NCBI GenBank assembly: GCA_031216445.1 | Contig: CM062206.1 | Coordinates: forward strand, 6,890,001-6,954,000 | Length of the DNA stretch: 64,000 nucleotides | Source of the DNA: Lateolabrax maculatus | Lineage: Eukaryota; Chordata; Actinopteri; Acropomatiformes; Lateolabracidae | Direction: 5' to 3' | Shown: piece by piece, positions 50,440 through 63,164 of the stretch | Layout: each line of letters opens with the position of its first letter | Numbering within the stretch: position 1 is the stretch's first letter | Translations under genes and position numbers: made by a program | Notes under the pieces: model-generated | Database searches by the model: none | What the model was told of the DNA's origin: nothing | What the model saw: the letters and a program-made list of their open reading frames with translations, nothing else

Positions 50440-51125
50440 TAATGATTGGATGGTCTACCTGCACGTGCAACAGGGATTTTAGTCAATGCATTGGTCACAT
50501 CATGCATTGACCAGTGCAGTGGGATCCTGGCAGACATTTCCAACAAACATATTCACCGACTACAACTCGTCCAGAACTCTGCAGCAGCGCGGATTATCAC
50601 ACACGCAGAGTCTACTGAACATATCACTCCCCTGCTGATTCAGCTACGCCTGGCTCCCTGTGTCACAAAGGATTACCTTTAAAATCTTATTATTAACATT
50701 CAAAGCTCTTCACAATCTTGCCCCATCTTATCTCACAGACCTCCTCCAGACCTACACCCCTTCCCTGCGCCCTGCGGTCCTGATCTGCAGGTCTACTGGC
50801 ACTACCAGCCGTCAACCTCAACACCGGGACCCAAACTCTGGACCCCCTTCCCCCTCACATCCGTATACTGCACTCCACTGCTCTTAAAACCCATCTGTTC
50901 AAACTTACTTACTCACTTTACCTACATCAAATGCATTATATCATTTTAACTTATTGCCCAGCTGGTGTTTGAATGTACTGATGTCTTACTATTGTTTTAT
51001 TATAGCTGTGGGTACCGATGTTTAAATAATCTGTTGTTTATTGTGTTTTACCCCTGATTTTATATGATGTAAGGTGACCTTGAGTGCCACCAAATAAAAT
51101 GTATTATTATTATTATTATTATTAT
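50440..51125 (+). mobile_element. LINE 3' end (L2/Rex-like) with ATT tail
   Basis: A frameshifted reverse-transcriptase C-terminus is visible in two frames: HRLQLVQNSAAARIITHAES and EHITPLLIQLRLAP, then FKILLLTFKALHNLAPSYLT and DLLQTYTPS. The 3' end reads GTAAGGTGACCTTGAGTGCC, AATAAAATG and then (ATT)n, as in fish L2-type LINEs. It is truncated and inactive. Confidence 0.85.
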
Positions 51126-51490
51126 TACTCTGCCCGTGCACTAATAGAGTGATGCAGGAGTCCTAAAACCCAGAAAGGAGTTAGCGTTTTTGAAATTCTG
51201 GTTCCCTCGTCTCGAAGGCAATGGGTTTTTTAAGGGGTTTTTGGTTAAATGCCTGAAATAAGGTCTGTGGTGAGACTACAGAGGTGGTGAGGGACATTAA
51301 AAATCATCACAACGAACACTGAAATTCAAAATTGTAAGTCAAACTTTCCATCTTGTAGATTTACCAGAGTTTGCAAAATTAAATTACAAGTTGGTAGCCT
51401 AGTGGTCGTGACACTGAAGCCATGCGACTGTGGTGTTATTTGTTAGGATTATCTTGCTGAACAAAGCGTATAAGTATCATAAACCTTTGT

Positions 51491-52221
51491 TTGCTACAGA
51501 CTTTATTTTCTGCAATAATCCAAAATCCAATGGAAAAATCCCATTGGCTTTTTGTTAATGGAACCAGGACAATGCTAACTTCCTGGCTGGCTGTCATCCC
51601 TGCAGCACTGCTGTGCATGACCGGAGTCTTCCTGATATCTGACGTTGCCGCAGCCAGCAATAAGTTGCTGCCAGAAGACTGTGAAAAGTTTATGGTCTGC
51701 TCAACTCAAGGTAATGTGTTTTTTGTAACTGATAATGAATCTATGAGTGCGACTCCCACATGCAGTAACAGGTGTACAGATATCTCATACTGCCAACAAA
51801 GACAAATAATAAAACAAAATGACCTGTAAAGGTGATTTCTGGTCGCTTTTTGTGTTTTTGTGTCAAACTGAGAGCTACAAATAATTAGGATAAAGTAAAA
51901 TAGTAAATTAAAACACTTAGTAAAGCATTTTCTGGGTAAATTCTTCTCTCTAAAAGTATTTTATATGTTATAATCAAAACAAACTTCTAAGTCTTATGTC
52001 TAAGGTTTTTCTCTCTTGTCACTGACAATAGCAACAGAGTGAGCGGTCGTCCCTTCTTCCACTTCTCTGCCTGCAGGGAGCAGAACAACAGGACTCACTC
52101 CTCCCTCACTTTAACCCTTTCTGCAGGTCTCTTGATCCTTTTTGTGTATAGTTTTGTTTCTCAAGAAAGCTTAATTGAAAAGGAAGTGATACTAAGTGAA
52201 GCAGCCACAACTGAATTATGA
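51491..52221 (+). CDS. Candidate small membrane protein gene (two exons), unrecognised
   Basis: Exon 1 (51491-51710) ends at donor CAAG|GTAATG. Exon 2 (52127-52221) begins after CTTTCTGCAG and the frames join through a split Gly codon. The spliced product is 104 residues, or 77 if translation starts at the inner MLTSWLAVIP. It has one clear hydrophobic segment (WLAVIPAALLCMTGVFLIS), a Cys-containing loop (LLPEDCEKFMVCSTQ), a second short hydrophobic stretch made by exon 2 (GLLILFVYSF) and an acidic tail ending in EAATTEL. AATAAA at 52424 supports a transcript. I do not recognise the protein. Further 5' exons are possible, and a chance open frame cannot be excluded. Confidence 0.4.
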
Positions 52222-52423
52222 TTCCACTTTATTTTTTACGCAGCAAAATGTTTAAAGACTGGTCTGCTTTCATTTCTTTTGTCTCCTGTATATTACAAAC
52301 AATGTGTGTGAGCACCTGTGTGTTGTAAGCATCAGCCTTCAAATTATGGTCGTTAAATAGAGTTTTTTCCCTCTTTTTTTCTGGCCCGGTATGTTTGTAA
52401 TTTTGGTCTTAAAGGCAGCAAAG

Positions 52424-52429
52424 AATAAA
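52424..52429 (+). terminator. Polyadenylation signal AATAAA of the candidate small gene
   Basis: AATAAA about 200 bases after the candidate stop codon, with T-rich sequence around it. Confidence 0.4.
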
Positions 52430-52907
52430 GTAATGTTGCTCTTACTTATATAATTAAAAATAATTATATAAGTAAGTAAGTAAGTAAGCCATGCAGAAAC
52501 CTTCCTATAAATGTTTGTATCTACTATCAGATTATTTGAATCTCCCAATCTGGTTTGAACTGATCAATAGAAGCAAAAGCTACACATTTTCCATCAATAA
52601 CAACAACAACAGCAACATTTTGGAAATATATGATGATAAACTGATAAAAAAAAAAAAGACATAACACTACACGAAAAAATTAATTAATCCATTTCACAAC
52701 ATGATGGATTCAGCATGAATACAACAAAATGCTCACATGTTAGTGTGAACACTGTAATGGAAACATACTCTATATAAATTATACAAAGTGCATTCATATT
52801 TATACTGGCTGGACCAAGAAGTACAAGTATTCTGGCCAGTTTGAAAAAGACTCCTGAGTTACCTGTTTCTGAAAAGCTCTTACAGTTAATACATGCTGCT
52901 TACAGTG

Positions 52908-53550
52908 ATGGAGGAAGTATTCAGATCCTTTACTTAAGTAAAAGTACTAATACCACAATGTTGCAAGTAAAAGCATTGAAATTGTTACTTCAGAAAAAGT
53001 ATTAAGTATAATCAGGAAAATGAACTTAATTATTTAAAGTAGTCAATGCAGAAGTAATGTCTCCTGTATCTGTTGTACTATTATATATTATATCATTAGA
53101 TTATTATGACTCATGCATTAATGTAAAAGCAGTATTTTACTGTTGTAGTTGGTTGAGGTGTATTATTTTGTACAAGACTGCAACTAATGATTATGTTCAT
53201 TTTGGATTAACCTGCTGGTTGTTTTCAACATTAATTGACTGGTTGTTTGGTTTGGAAAAGCAGCAAATCCTCACATTTAAGAAGCTGGAACAATTAAACG
53301 TTTACCATTTTTACATGAAAAATGCCGATTATCAGTTGCAGATTCATTTTCTTAATCAACTAAGTGTTTCAGCCTGTACTTTTATAAACTGTTGAGTAGT
53401 TTAATTTATAATAAAGCATCATATTTTATAAGATCCTCATATGTTTTATATGCAAAAGTCTTAATTTTTAAAGTGAAAGCTGTCAAATAAATGTAAGTAA
53501 AAAGTACAATAATTCTCTCTGAAATGAAGCTCAAATATTAAAATGTGATT
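52908..53550 (+). repeat. Dispersed repeat family B, interrupted by family A
   Basis: The left part reads GGAGGAAGTATTCAGATCC, TTTACTTAAGTAAAAGTAC and AATCAGGAAAATGAACTTAA. The right part reads CTGTTGAGTAGTTTAATTTATA, GCTGTCAAATAAATGTAAG and AAAGTACAATAATTCTCTCTGAAATG. About 200 bases of family A sit in between. This resembles a non-autonomous repeat frequent in percomorph genomes that carries inverted TACTTAAGTA-rich ends. Confidence 0.7.
53175..53378 (+). repeat. Dispersed repeat family A inserted within family B
   Basis: Starts at GACTGCAACTAATGATTATG, contains AAAAGCAGCAAATCCTCACA and a GCTGGAACAATT block, and ends near GCAGATTCATTTTCTTAATCAACTAAGTG. Short TGTAC-like sequence occurs on both sides and may be a target-site duplication. 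Confidence 0.65.
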
Positions 53551-55319
53551 CACTGACTGAGAGGTAGTTTTACATGAAGCTGTGATGACTAATGTGTTGC
53601 AGCCATGACACGTCCCCTTTGGAGGCCCTTTAGTGGCTGATTCACTGCTTGAAAAGTGGCATTTAAAGTCCTTATTTTGAGTCACTGCACGTAGAAATCA
53701 CACGTAACTAAAAGTCACTTGTAGCTTATTTATAGAAAAGCTCACCAGCTCTTGGAAGTGACTCAGACGTTATTAAATTAATCTTAACTCCGGAAGGTTT
53801 AAATTGAGTTACTGTACATTCTGCACAAAAGTGTGCGTGCAACATGTGGCTGAATCACAGATGGGAATGTCAAAGATTTAAAAGCTCTGAGGGTCAGCAG
53901 ATGTTGGCCCGTGGTTGTGCTAAAAACAGAGATTTTGGGCGACTGTAACTACTTTGTGTTTAAACACCATTATTTCCAGTTAGGAACGAGCAGTATGTCG
54001 GATGTCATGACAATAGTTGGGCCACATGTTCACAGGGATCCTGTGAACTCTGGATTCTGGGCAGAGACCGCAATCCCACCCACACTCTTACCATAATCAT
54101 AACCAGACCAAATCCTCACCTAACCCCAACCATCACTAATCTTAACCTAACCAAAGCCTTTTTTTTAAAAACTTTATACTTAAACTTAACCATCTCAAGG
54201 CATAATCTGTTTTAATTCTCAAATATAGCATTTCTGGCCATAAACCTGGTGGGATCCGTTACGTTTGCATCAACCACAGAAAGAAGTTGCACTGTTGGTG
54301 AGTTTGGAAAATGCTTCTGAAAGCATGAAAGGTGAGTGTGTAGGGGAAGTTTAGGTTTATGACTTTATGATGATAACGTCCTTTATGACAACGTGTACAT
54401 GCTCATGTCTTTATTTTTGTACCAAATCACAATTCAACAAGTGACAAGTTAAGCAAATTAAAAAGGTAGTATTACTCATAGCAATATTGCTGTAAGGATG
54501 AATCTGTTACAGTTTTAAAATAATAGATTTGTATGTTTTTTTAATCGTTGCTTACACTTTATAGCACAGTAACTGGTACACTTTCATCCATGTGTCAGTC
54601 ATGTGCGTTTTATTTTGTACTTAACTATGTTGGTTTTATTTTTATTATATAAAGAGCATACTTGTCACATGAATGAATATGGATGAATAAATGTTTTTTT
54701 TTCTATTTTATCTTATTTAATTGACAAAAGAGTCTCACCACACTGTTTGCATTCAGAAGCTGTTCTGGACCTTTTGATCATATCACCTGATCTTCTTCAG
54801 CAGGTTGAGTTTGACATGGAATTATAAGTGATCAAATCTAAATTTTTTTCTGAGCACTTTAAAAACTCCATGTTGGCTTAAAAACTGAGATTGAAGGTTA
54901 ATTCAATAATCAATATACACCACAATATCTGATCTTGGTTCAGAGTGAAACATCTCAACATCTTTTGGATGGATTGTCATTACAGATGTTCATGTTGTTA
55001 TAACTTTTCTTTTTCTTTTTTGTTTTGTTTACCACAACCATCTCAAATACTGCTGCATTATCATAAAATCACAATGTATCCTTGTGCGATTTTTGTCCGC
55101 AAACATTCCCGTGAATTTATTTTTTGTTGTCATAGGCCTAGATCTTATAAAAACGAACGATGCTTCATTAGTTTATTTGTCTGGACAGAGGGAGGCAGGT
55201 TCATCGCTGCTTTATTCTGTTTTATCTTACACACACAGTGAAAACGAGACCGGCTACTTCCTTAAAATGAATAATAAATGACACACTCACCGGATCAATT
55301 TTAAAAATGAGCTGCACTA

Positions 55320-55375
55320 ATTCACCCCCCCCCCCTCTTCTCCCCCCCCCACCCCCACCCCCTCCACCTCCGGCC
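55320..55375 (-). promoter_or_regulatory. C-rich tract, G-quadruplex candidate on the minus strand
   Basis: Several runs of four or more C in a row, hence G runs on the minus strand, directly upstream of a CpG-rich promoter. Quadruplex formation is inferred from composition only. Confidence 0.45.
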
Positions 55376-55381
55376 CTGCTC

Positions 55382-55393
55382 TGCGCATGCGCA
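55382..55393. promoter_or_regulatory. NRF1-type palindrome TGCGCATGCGCA
   Basis: A perfect match to the NRF1 consensus, at the left edge of the CpG-rich block that contains the proposed first exon ending at 55523. Confidence 0.65.
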
Positions 55394-55394
55394 C

Positions 55395-55523
55395 CGCCGC
55401 TCCAGGAGTGCTGTTTCGGCCTGTTCCGCGGCCGCTCGGTCATTTTCGCCTCTTTGTTTTACTGATAGTGGATTTAACTCGGATTCGACCCGATACCAGG
55501 CGGACCGCGCTGCTCCCGGACAG
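55395..55523 (+). other. Proposed non-coding first exon of a rightward gene (perhaps pcgf3)
   Basis: GC-rich sequence ending at a good donor (CCCGGACAG|GTTAGT) with no extended conserved coding frame, followed by about 8.5 kb without a recognisable exon. In human, PCGF3 is near SLC49A3 and has non-coding 5' exons, so this could be its 5' UTR. The exon's left border is a guess and no coding evidence is in view. Confidence 0.35.
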
Positions 55524-55670
55524 GTTAGTTCGCCCAACTCCCCCCCGGCCCCTGCGTGTTCCGTCCCCGGCGGGTCCACCGCCGCTTTACGGTCCCGGTT
55601 TGTGCCTCCTCCTCCTCATTTTTCGCATGTCTCTTTCCGCTCGGTGCTACGGGGCATGCTATGCGTGTTG

Positions 55671-55704
55671 TTGTGTGTGTGTGTGTGTGTGTGTGTGTGT
55701 CTGT
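55671..55704. repeat. GT microsatellite
   Basis: Directly visible GT run just downstream of the CpG-rich block. It creates chance Cys/Val open frames on the plus strand. Confidence 0.95.
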
Positions 55705-58700
55705 GTGCTGGTGTATGGCGGCGCCGGGCCCTGCAGTTGCACACCGGGGGATGGGGTGTTTTATCCCTGAAGGAGGGGGGGAAACGTGCCCGGTACCGGC
55801 GGCTTCACGGCCGGCCGGGATGCACACGGCGAGCCGAGCCCGGAGCGGCCGCCTCTCTGCCTGTCTCGTCATGTTTTTTAAATGCTGTTGTTCCTCTCAG
55901 CCAAACACCAATTTCTTTCTTTCCCATTGAGCTGGAATGTTCTTGGGGGAAAAAAAAAAAAAAAATCCCATGGTCCACCATTAAACCTCTTCCTCCTGCC
56001 GTCCAAAGTTCAGTGTGTGTGTGTGTGTGTGTGTGGAGGATCTGCATGAGGTTTGGATTAAATCAAGACAGAAAGTTGGTGCATTTTTTTTTTTTTCCTT
56101 CAGGGTGGATGTCGCCCCTCGCCAGACTGCTGCAGCAGCCAGCCCTGTGTGACATTGTAGTGGTGGTGGTGGGGGAGAGGCATGCACAGAGCAGCCAACA
56201 AGTCTGTGCAGTTTTCTTTTTGTTTGTTTTTAGAGATATGGGGGTGGGGGTGGGGGGTGCAGTTTAAAATATCCCCATCACACAGTGGGTGAGATGTGTC
56301 TGTGTGATGGACAGGACAGGGGAGAGTCTGGCTCCAGGTTGTGGGGTTTCCTCAACTTTTTCTTGCAGAAGATTCTCTGTTTCTGAGTGTGGTCTCAGCT
56401 GCAAACGTCTCGTCTCATCTGGTCATTTTTGTGTGTGTAATTAATTCCTTAAAGTCTCCTCAATTTGACGCTGAAGTCTTTTTGTTTCACATTCGTCTCC
56501 TGAAGTGGGAGATTAACATTAAATCCCAGTGCGGCGCCTGAACGTACGGGCAGGTTTTTGTGACGTCCCGACTCGTTTGGAAGTCAGCTGTGGTCCGAAG
56601 TGCGGTTCACACCGGAGTGATGTGATGTGTGAAGCCTCCGGCGCACAAACAGTGAGGATGGACTTTACGTTAAAGTGGGGAAACTTTTAAATAGATTCTG
56701 GATTTTCAGTGAGGAAGAAGCTGTAGATGCAAGTTTTAAGAATTTTCTAATGAGGTAATTGAACTGTTTTGTTGGAAAAACATGAGACACACATTATGAT
56801 TCAAAGCAGAGTATTTTTTCTGTATCATGAAACATGTTTTGATCTTTTTTAGGGATGTTGGGGATCTTTAAAATTTAAATTCTTCCTCTTTCTGGTGCAG
56901 CCTGACGTATTCCTTCTCTTATAAATACAGACACTAATTCTTCAAATTCCTGAACCACAATGATTTTTATTGGAAACAGATTGAAATATTCTTTCAGCAC
57001 TTTTTTTCTTCACTTGTTTTAAGAAAACAAGGTTTGTACGACAAAAATGACTCAATGTTAGTTTGCAATGTACATTTCAATGTGTAGTTGAGATGTGCTT
57101 CACCTGTAAATACTGTCAAACAATTGTGACATTTAACGTAGGCTGCATGTTTTAAAATCTTTGGCTTTTCACCCAAATTTTGCCCCATTGTAGCGTAGGC
57201 GTCATGCCCTCTTTTGATCTGCAGATCACCAAACAAATGCATGCAGTGTAAACCACAGACCTTCATACTTAGCAGACTATTGGTGCAGGGAAACCAAAGA
57301 GTGTCAATCATGTCTGTGTTGAGTTCAAGCCAGGGCAGTTCTGCTGTAAATCTGCCGTAGGCTTCGTCCTCATGTGCATGTTGGCAGCTCCAATCAGTGG
57401 TGGAAGTTAACAAAAAAAACAAAAGTGTGAACCTCCATAACCTGACTAACAGGGTCATTGTTGAAAGTACTTGACTCGCATGTCGCCTGGTAATTAATTA
57501 ATACGTGATTTTGAAAGTGCACACACTGTGCAGGCGTTTTCTGTGCTGTTGTGAGCTTCAATGGACTAAAATCCTGTAACATGCTGCTACTAAACTGCAC
57601 CCAGCGTGCTTGTGTTTTAACAGCCGAGACGCTCTCTGATGCTTAACACCATCAGAGAGGAAAGAGATCTAACGTTGGCGAGTCCAGCCTCTCACTCGCT
57701 CATAACTTTTGATTTCTCCCCCTTCCTTTTGGAAAAGTGCAGCAGCTTGACCCCAGAATCTTAAATCTGTTGATCCTCAATCAGAAGTGAGAGGATGCTC
57801 TTCTCCACCTCAGCCACGCTCTCTGATTGAAGCTGAAAACAATTATATTTTATATTTTTAGGTGACGATGTCGCTTTACGTGGCTGCAAGCTCGACCTCC
57901 CTGAGCTGAGTGATGGTTCTTGGCCAGCTGAATGTTTCTTGGCCCGTACTCAGACGTACCATATGATATGGCTGTTGCATAAGACCTCACACGCCCGCCA
58001 AGCATCGACTCTCATCGTCAGATTTCTGCTTACTTTGCAGGGAGACCCCAAATTACCCGCAGCTTTTCTGGACAGCTGACCTCTGACCTGAAACATAACA
58101 TATAATGAATTCTTTTATTTTTAATGCTATGGCAAGATTTCTAGTGCATCATGGATACAAATTCTCAAAAGGACATTTATTTTGACCCATTACGCCAAAA
58201 CATGTGTCCACGCTCTGTTTATTGTCCCAATGGGCAGTCAGATAAAAACTATCGGCCCTACAGTCTTTAGAACTAGGACTGCCTGATAATGAAAAAAAAC
58301 TCAATAGTGGCTTCACTGCCGGAAGATGCATTTGTCTTTTTCTTCGACAGGAAATTATCTCAGGCAGCTTCCTAAATGAGCTACTGAGCCACTGTGGAGA
58401 ATCCCTCGCCTACAAATCAAGCTGCCGTTTGGAGAAGCTGTTCAAATCCTCGGCACCGGTCTCACATTCTCCTCCTCAACACAGTTTCTTTGAACATTTG
58501 ATAAGAACTGAGAAATTAATTCTGTAGAAAAAGTAAAATACATTACAGTTGCAGTATTCAGCAACATTATGAGGCCAGACTGGTATTGGACAGTCCGGTA
58601 CGATTTATATCCTGTTAGATTCAGATAAAACTCACTGATGGGTAAATACTTTTGGGTATCTACACTTGAAAAGACCAAACAGAAATATTTGTGTGCTGGC

Positions 58701-61700
58701 AGAGCCATTTAGACCACAAGGGGATATTTGTAAAGGAGGAGCAGCATCGTTGGTGGCGTTTTACTGGTGACGATGAAGTCCAGTTTGAGTAAAACCTCAG
58801 TGAGTTTAAAGGCTCGTCTGTGGTCAAAACACTGCGCAGCCGTTTACAATACAGAGGCAGGGTTTTACAACTCTGAAAGATTATCACAGCAACAGCAATT
58901 TTATCCTCTTTCTTTCGCAATTGTGTGGTGAACAGTAGAATTGCGGTGTTCACATTAACGAAGGAAACTCGCAGGAATGTGCGCTTGCATGTATGTGATT
59001 GGGCAGATTCTTCCCTGTCCTGTTCAACGTCTTTCCTCTTTTCTTTTTTACCCTGAGTCTCCTGCTTAGTGACTGATACTGTGTCAGCACAGAGGTCTCA
59101 TTGAAGTGAATGAGGGGGGTCTTCCTGTCTTTTTTCTTTTTTTTTTTCATGCAGCACTATCGTCGCGCCACCATTTTAAACCTGCAAAATCATTTTGTCG
59201 TCTGAAATTGAGAGATTCAGCCATTTTGCTCTAAATAGTAATTCTACTTTGACATGCGAAAGTGTGCCGTTGATCAGTAGCAATAGTGTTGATGGTGCTG
59301 ACCTTTTGAGCAAATGGAGATCCCACCCCGTTTTATTATTTTTTTTTATTGAAAAGATGTACCACCCCGAGAACAAAATGCCAGAGGGGAAAAAATGGCA
59401 CAGTAAAGAGAGAATAAAAAGAAGCTCAGAGAGCGAGTTTGGCTGTCCCGGCTCGCTCGCCCGTTAGTGGTTTGCCCGCCAGATGCAATAGTTCACCAAG
59501 TAGCTGTGAGTAATCACGCCGTCACCAAGTTTCACACACTTTCTGATGTGAACAGACATTAAACCAACTGTAACAAAACATAGTGAAGCAGAATTTAGAG
59601 AATGGGACATCTCTTCATTCTCTTGAAATGTTCCTCGACAGTATTTAGATCCAGGAACAATAGCAGTCTGAACTGTAACAAAATCATCCACAGAAGACGC
59701 ATCAGCCATGGGATACTGCCCGAAGCAGTATTAAGACCATAGGCGAGGAAAACTCTGGGTTGGAACCAAGTGTAATGAAACTCTCCTAAAACATAATTTA
59801 GAGGACGGGACACCAAACTTCCCCACTGAACCCAACAGTCATTATTTATTTTCCTGAGTTACTGTTTAGACTGGGAGACACACAAATCCCCCACTGAAGA
59901 AAACTGTAACAGAAATGTTTAAATTAGACGGCAGTGGGATAAAAAAAAAAAAAAATCTCCCCATAGAATTGTTTGAAGCAGCATTTAGACCCGAGGACAC
60001 AAGAATACACGTTATATCAGAGCAGATGAATATCCTTCAGTCAGGTGGCTGGTCAGACTCTCCAGATAAGATCCATGGCCTTGCTTGTGCTTTCACTGAT
60101 CATATCTTTTCTTATGTCAACATCTCAGCACGTGTGAATTGAAATGGTTTGACTCGCCTTTGTGTTGACATTAAAAACACCAGCTGATATGAGAGGCTAC
60201 TTTTCTCTTTTTAAGTTTTTCTGTTGGATGTCTACTCTATTCTCGATGTTTTTGTTCATTTTATTCATAGTGACATTATCCCACACATTAGTCAGTATTT
60301 AGCCTAGTTTGTAAAGGCACCCTTAGTGCTCCGTTGTACGTTGTGAGCTTGTTATGTAGTGCGGTGAAGACGGTGTACGTTGAGCGTATGGATGCTGAAA
60401 GCTGCTCTCGAAGGGGTTCCTCTTCAGGCTTTCAGGTGATGTAACCTTCCACCTCGCAGCCTTATTGCAGGTCTTCAGTTGCTGCTGAGTGTTTTTCTAC
60501 AATGTCGACATGTCTAACTCAACAGTGCAAGTTACACATGGTAAATTTTCTGTACTGGTCTTGACTGGTGACTGATAATGTATTGAGCTTGATCTTCCTG
60601 TAAACCCATTTTACTTGTACATTGGCTTGTCATATAAAGGTAGTTTATGGCTAGTAGTTTGTTGTCGTTAAAAGCTTTTGAAAGGTTAGTTCACTGACTA
60701 GTTTGGTAGCTAAAAACACCAAATCGCAGCTGTTAGTTCAGATTAGTTCTTGCATGTTTTGGAGTAGTTGGTAGAGCAGAAGTCAAAATCAAGTAGGATG
60801 TTGCTGAATGCATTAAAAACACTGTTTCTGTCATACTTCTCCTACTTGTTCTCGGTTTTCTTATATTTAGCCACTATTTCACCCACAGTTTGTTCTCGGC
60901 CAGCACCAGCTTCCAGTGCTGCGATTTAACTGCCAGGCCTGTACAGCAGGAAATCACCAACATTTAAATTGTATCACATCCAAGGCTGTGAATGTCATTG
61001 CAACCAAGAAAAAAGACGTGAAGAACGTGTGATTTTTCAGCCTCAGTAGTTTGGCCACTGAACTGTCAGAGGTCACACAAGCTGTTTAAACTCATAAAAA
61101 GACACAACTTGGAACTGAATTTTATTTGTTTTACATCCTTAACTTTTTCTGCCTTCATCGTGAAGATATATTGTAAGACAGAGCAGTATAATATTGTGCT
61201 TTTTAGACTTTTTCTTAATACTAATTACTAGAGGCCCGCTGCCCACTCAACTTTCAGTTGAATGATTCAGAGAGTGCTAAGTTTCCTCTCACTTGCATGA
61301 AAAAAAAGACCTTGAGAAAGAGGTTGATGATGATGATAAAACTGAAGTTGATGATTGAAGATATGTTAGGAGATGGTTATTTCAACTCCAAACTTGTGTG
61401 ACAACATTTACACACTTTCACCTGATCCCCTCATATTGAGCTGCAGCATTCTGGATATTGAAGCCCTCTTTAGAGAACGAGGCAGACAATATAACAGGTC
61501 AGCTTTTATTTAGTGGTCTGTCAGCTGTTTGATAAAATGTGGTCAAGGGTCAGCGAAGGTCTTCATCTGCGCTAACTTCTCCTGAGAATCTGTAACCAAG
61601 CGATCCGCAGGTGACAGCACTATTTAGCATCTCTGTCAGTTTAATGAGCCCAGAAAGCCTTTTGTAAATTAACAAATGGGCCAAATGAGGAATTAATTAC

Positions 61701-62274
61701 TTGCTTGCCTTGTTCTTCAGCCCAGCTTGTACAGTAAATGGGTAATAACTGTCATCTCTGGGTCTGTGCGCGACTCACCCTGTCTCTGCCTGCGGCCTGG
61801 AGCCCACAGTTTGTGGTTAAAACTGGAAAAGCAAGACAGCACTACACTGCTGCGAGCCTGTTAACCAACAAACCCACGTAATGGCTCATTGCATCCTCCT
61901 CGTTGCAGCAAGTCTCTTCTCCACCACACTGAATAGTGCATTTGAATATGTTTACTCTGAGAAATGGGAATTATTACCATTTGTTTCGTCTGTAAAATTA
62001 ATAGTTTGGTTGACAGACAGCTGTTGCAAATGGTGTATCTGCAAATGTTCTTTCCGTCCAACATAGACAACCAAAGGATTTATTATTCTGTTGAGATAAT
62101 TTGATTTATAGATAACTTGATCAAGCAGAAAATGAGCTGACAACTGATCATTATTTAAATCATTTATGAAGGAAAAATGTTAAAACATTTTCTGGTTTGT
62201 GTGTTTCTGTCATGTTTTGTTTCTCTCCTCTGTTATATATTGTTGTAAATCAAACATGTTTTGTTTGGGACAGA

Positions 62275-62375
62275 ATAAGTAATTTGACGGCATCAACTTG
62301 GGTTTCGGGGAATTGTTTTACTATTTTCTGACATTTTATAGACTTGATGAATAATTGGTAAATCATAAAACTACC
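62275..62375 (-). repeat. Dispersed repeat family A, degraded fragment
   Basis: TTTTCTGACATTTTATAGAC and TGATGAATAATTGGTAA preserve the complement of the family A left part. The match is weak. Confidence 0.4.
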
Positions 62376-63164
62376 AACAGATTTACCAGGTCCTCCTCTC
62401 CCTCTTGCCTCTGTGATTTAAAGTGACGTGACCTCTCCTGGCAGAGCTGATCTCACTGTACAGGGTGGTGTTCAGGACCTTTCCCCTCCCCCCTAAATCC
62501 TCCCTTCCCCCCTCGTGGTCTCTGGTGTCATTATCATGGAGGTCAGTAGGCCAAGAGCTTCAGAAGAGGGCCACTTTGACTGGGAGATTTTTCTCTAAAC
62601 GGTGTGTGTTTTGCGTGAGTGACAGGTTTAAGACAGAGGTTACAGGTAGTGGGTGGTAAAAGGCCAGAGTGATAGATATCAATATATGAACAAACATCAA
62701 TATAATAGTATTAGGACTCTTAATAAGCTGCAATGCTTTTACAATTCATTGAACACTTGTATGTTTCTCTCTCTGCTGCACAGGAAGGAAAGGTTGTTTT
62801 TGTGTTGCCAAGTGGGCTCGTTTGAGGGGTGAACAGATTTCAGATATGTAATCTCCAAAAACTCACATGTCATACCCAGAAAGAGGTTACAATACCGCCA
62901 AGAGTCTTTTTTTGTTTGTTTTTTTTGTCAGGTTTCATGTCGTGTTGAATTGCTTTATGACACAAAATGAGAACCAGTTTCATACACATGTTCCAGTTTA
63001 TATATGCAGATTTGTTCCAGTTATTTGAATGTTTTACGACCAATAGAGCAAATTCTGCCCAGAAATTTAGTAGTTTGGTCATTATTTGCTGTGTTTTGGA
63101 TCCTCTGCATTGGACTTTCGAGTCTAATGGATTGCTTTGCAGCACAAAAGGGAATCAATTTATT

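Larger units (their letters stand above)
52450..55381. other. Intergenic region with nested repeats
   Basis: AT-rich. It holds the nested family B and family A repeats (52908-53550) and a repeat-like block at about 54000-54260 (AACCTAACC and AACCATAATCATAACC motifs). No exon recognised. Confidence 0.6.

Noticed and set aside
51385..51430. tRNA-derived SINE head (TAGCCTAGTGG resembles an A box)
   Set aside because: No matching B box or tail at the expected distance, so not reported as a SINE or tRNA gene.
54000..54260. Interstitial telomere-like sequence (CCTAACC motifs)
   Set aside because: The motifs are irregular and interspersed with other sequence, more like a dispersed fish repeat than telomeric TTAGGG arrays.
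55602..56267. 221-codon plus-strand open frame
   Set aside because: It runs through a GT microsatellite and GC-rich sequence in a region that looks like promoter and intron; composition explains the open frame, and no conserved domain is visible.
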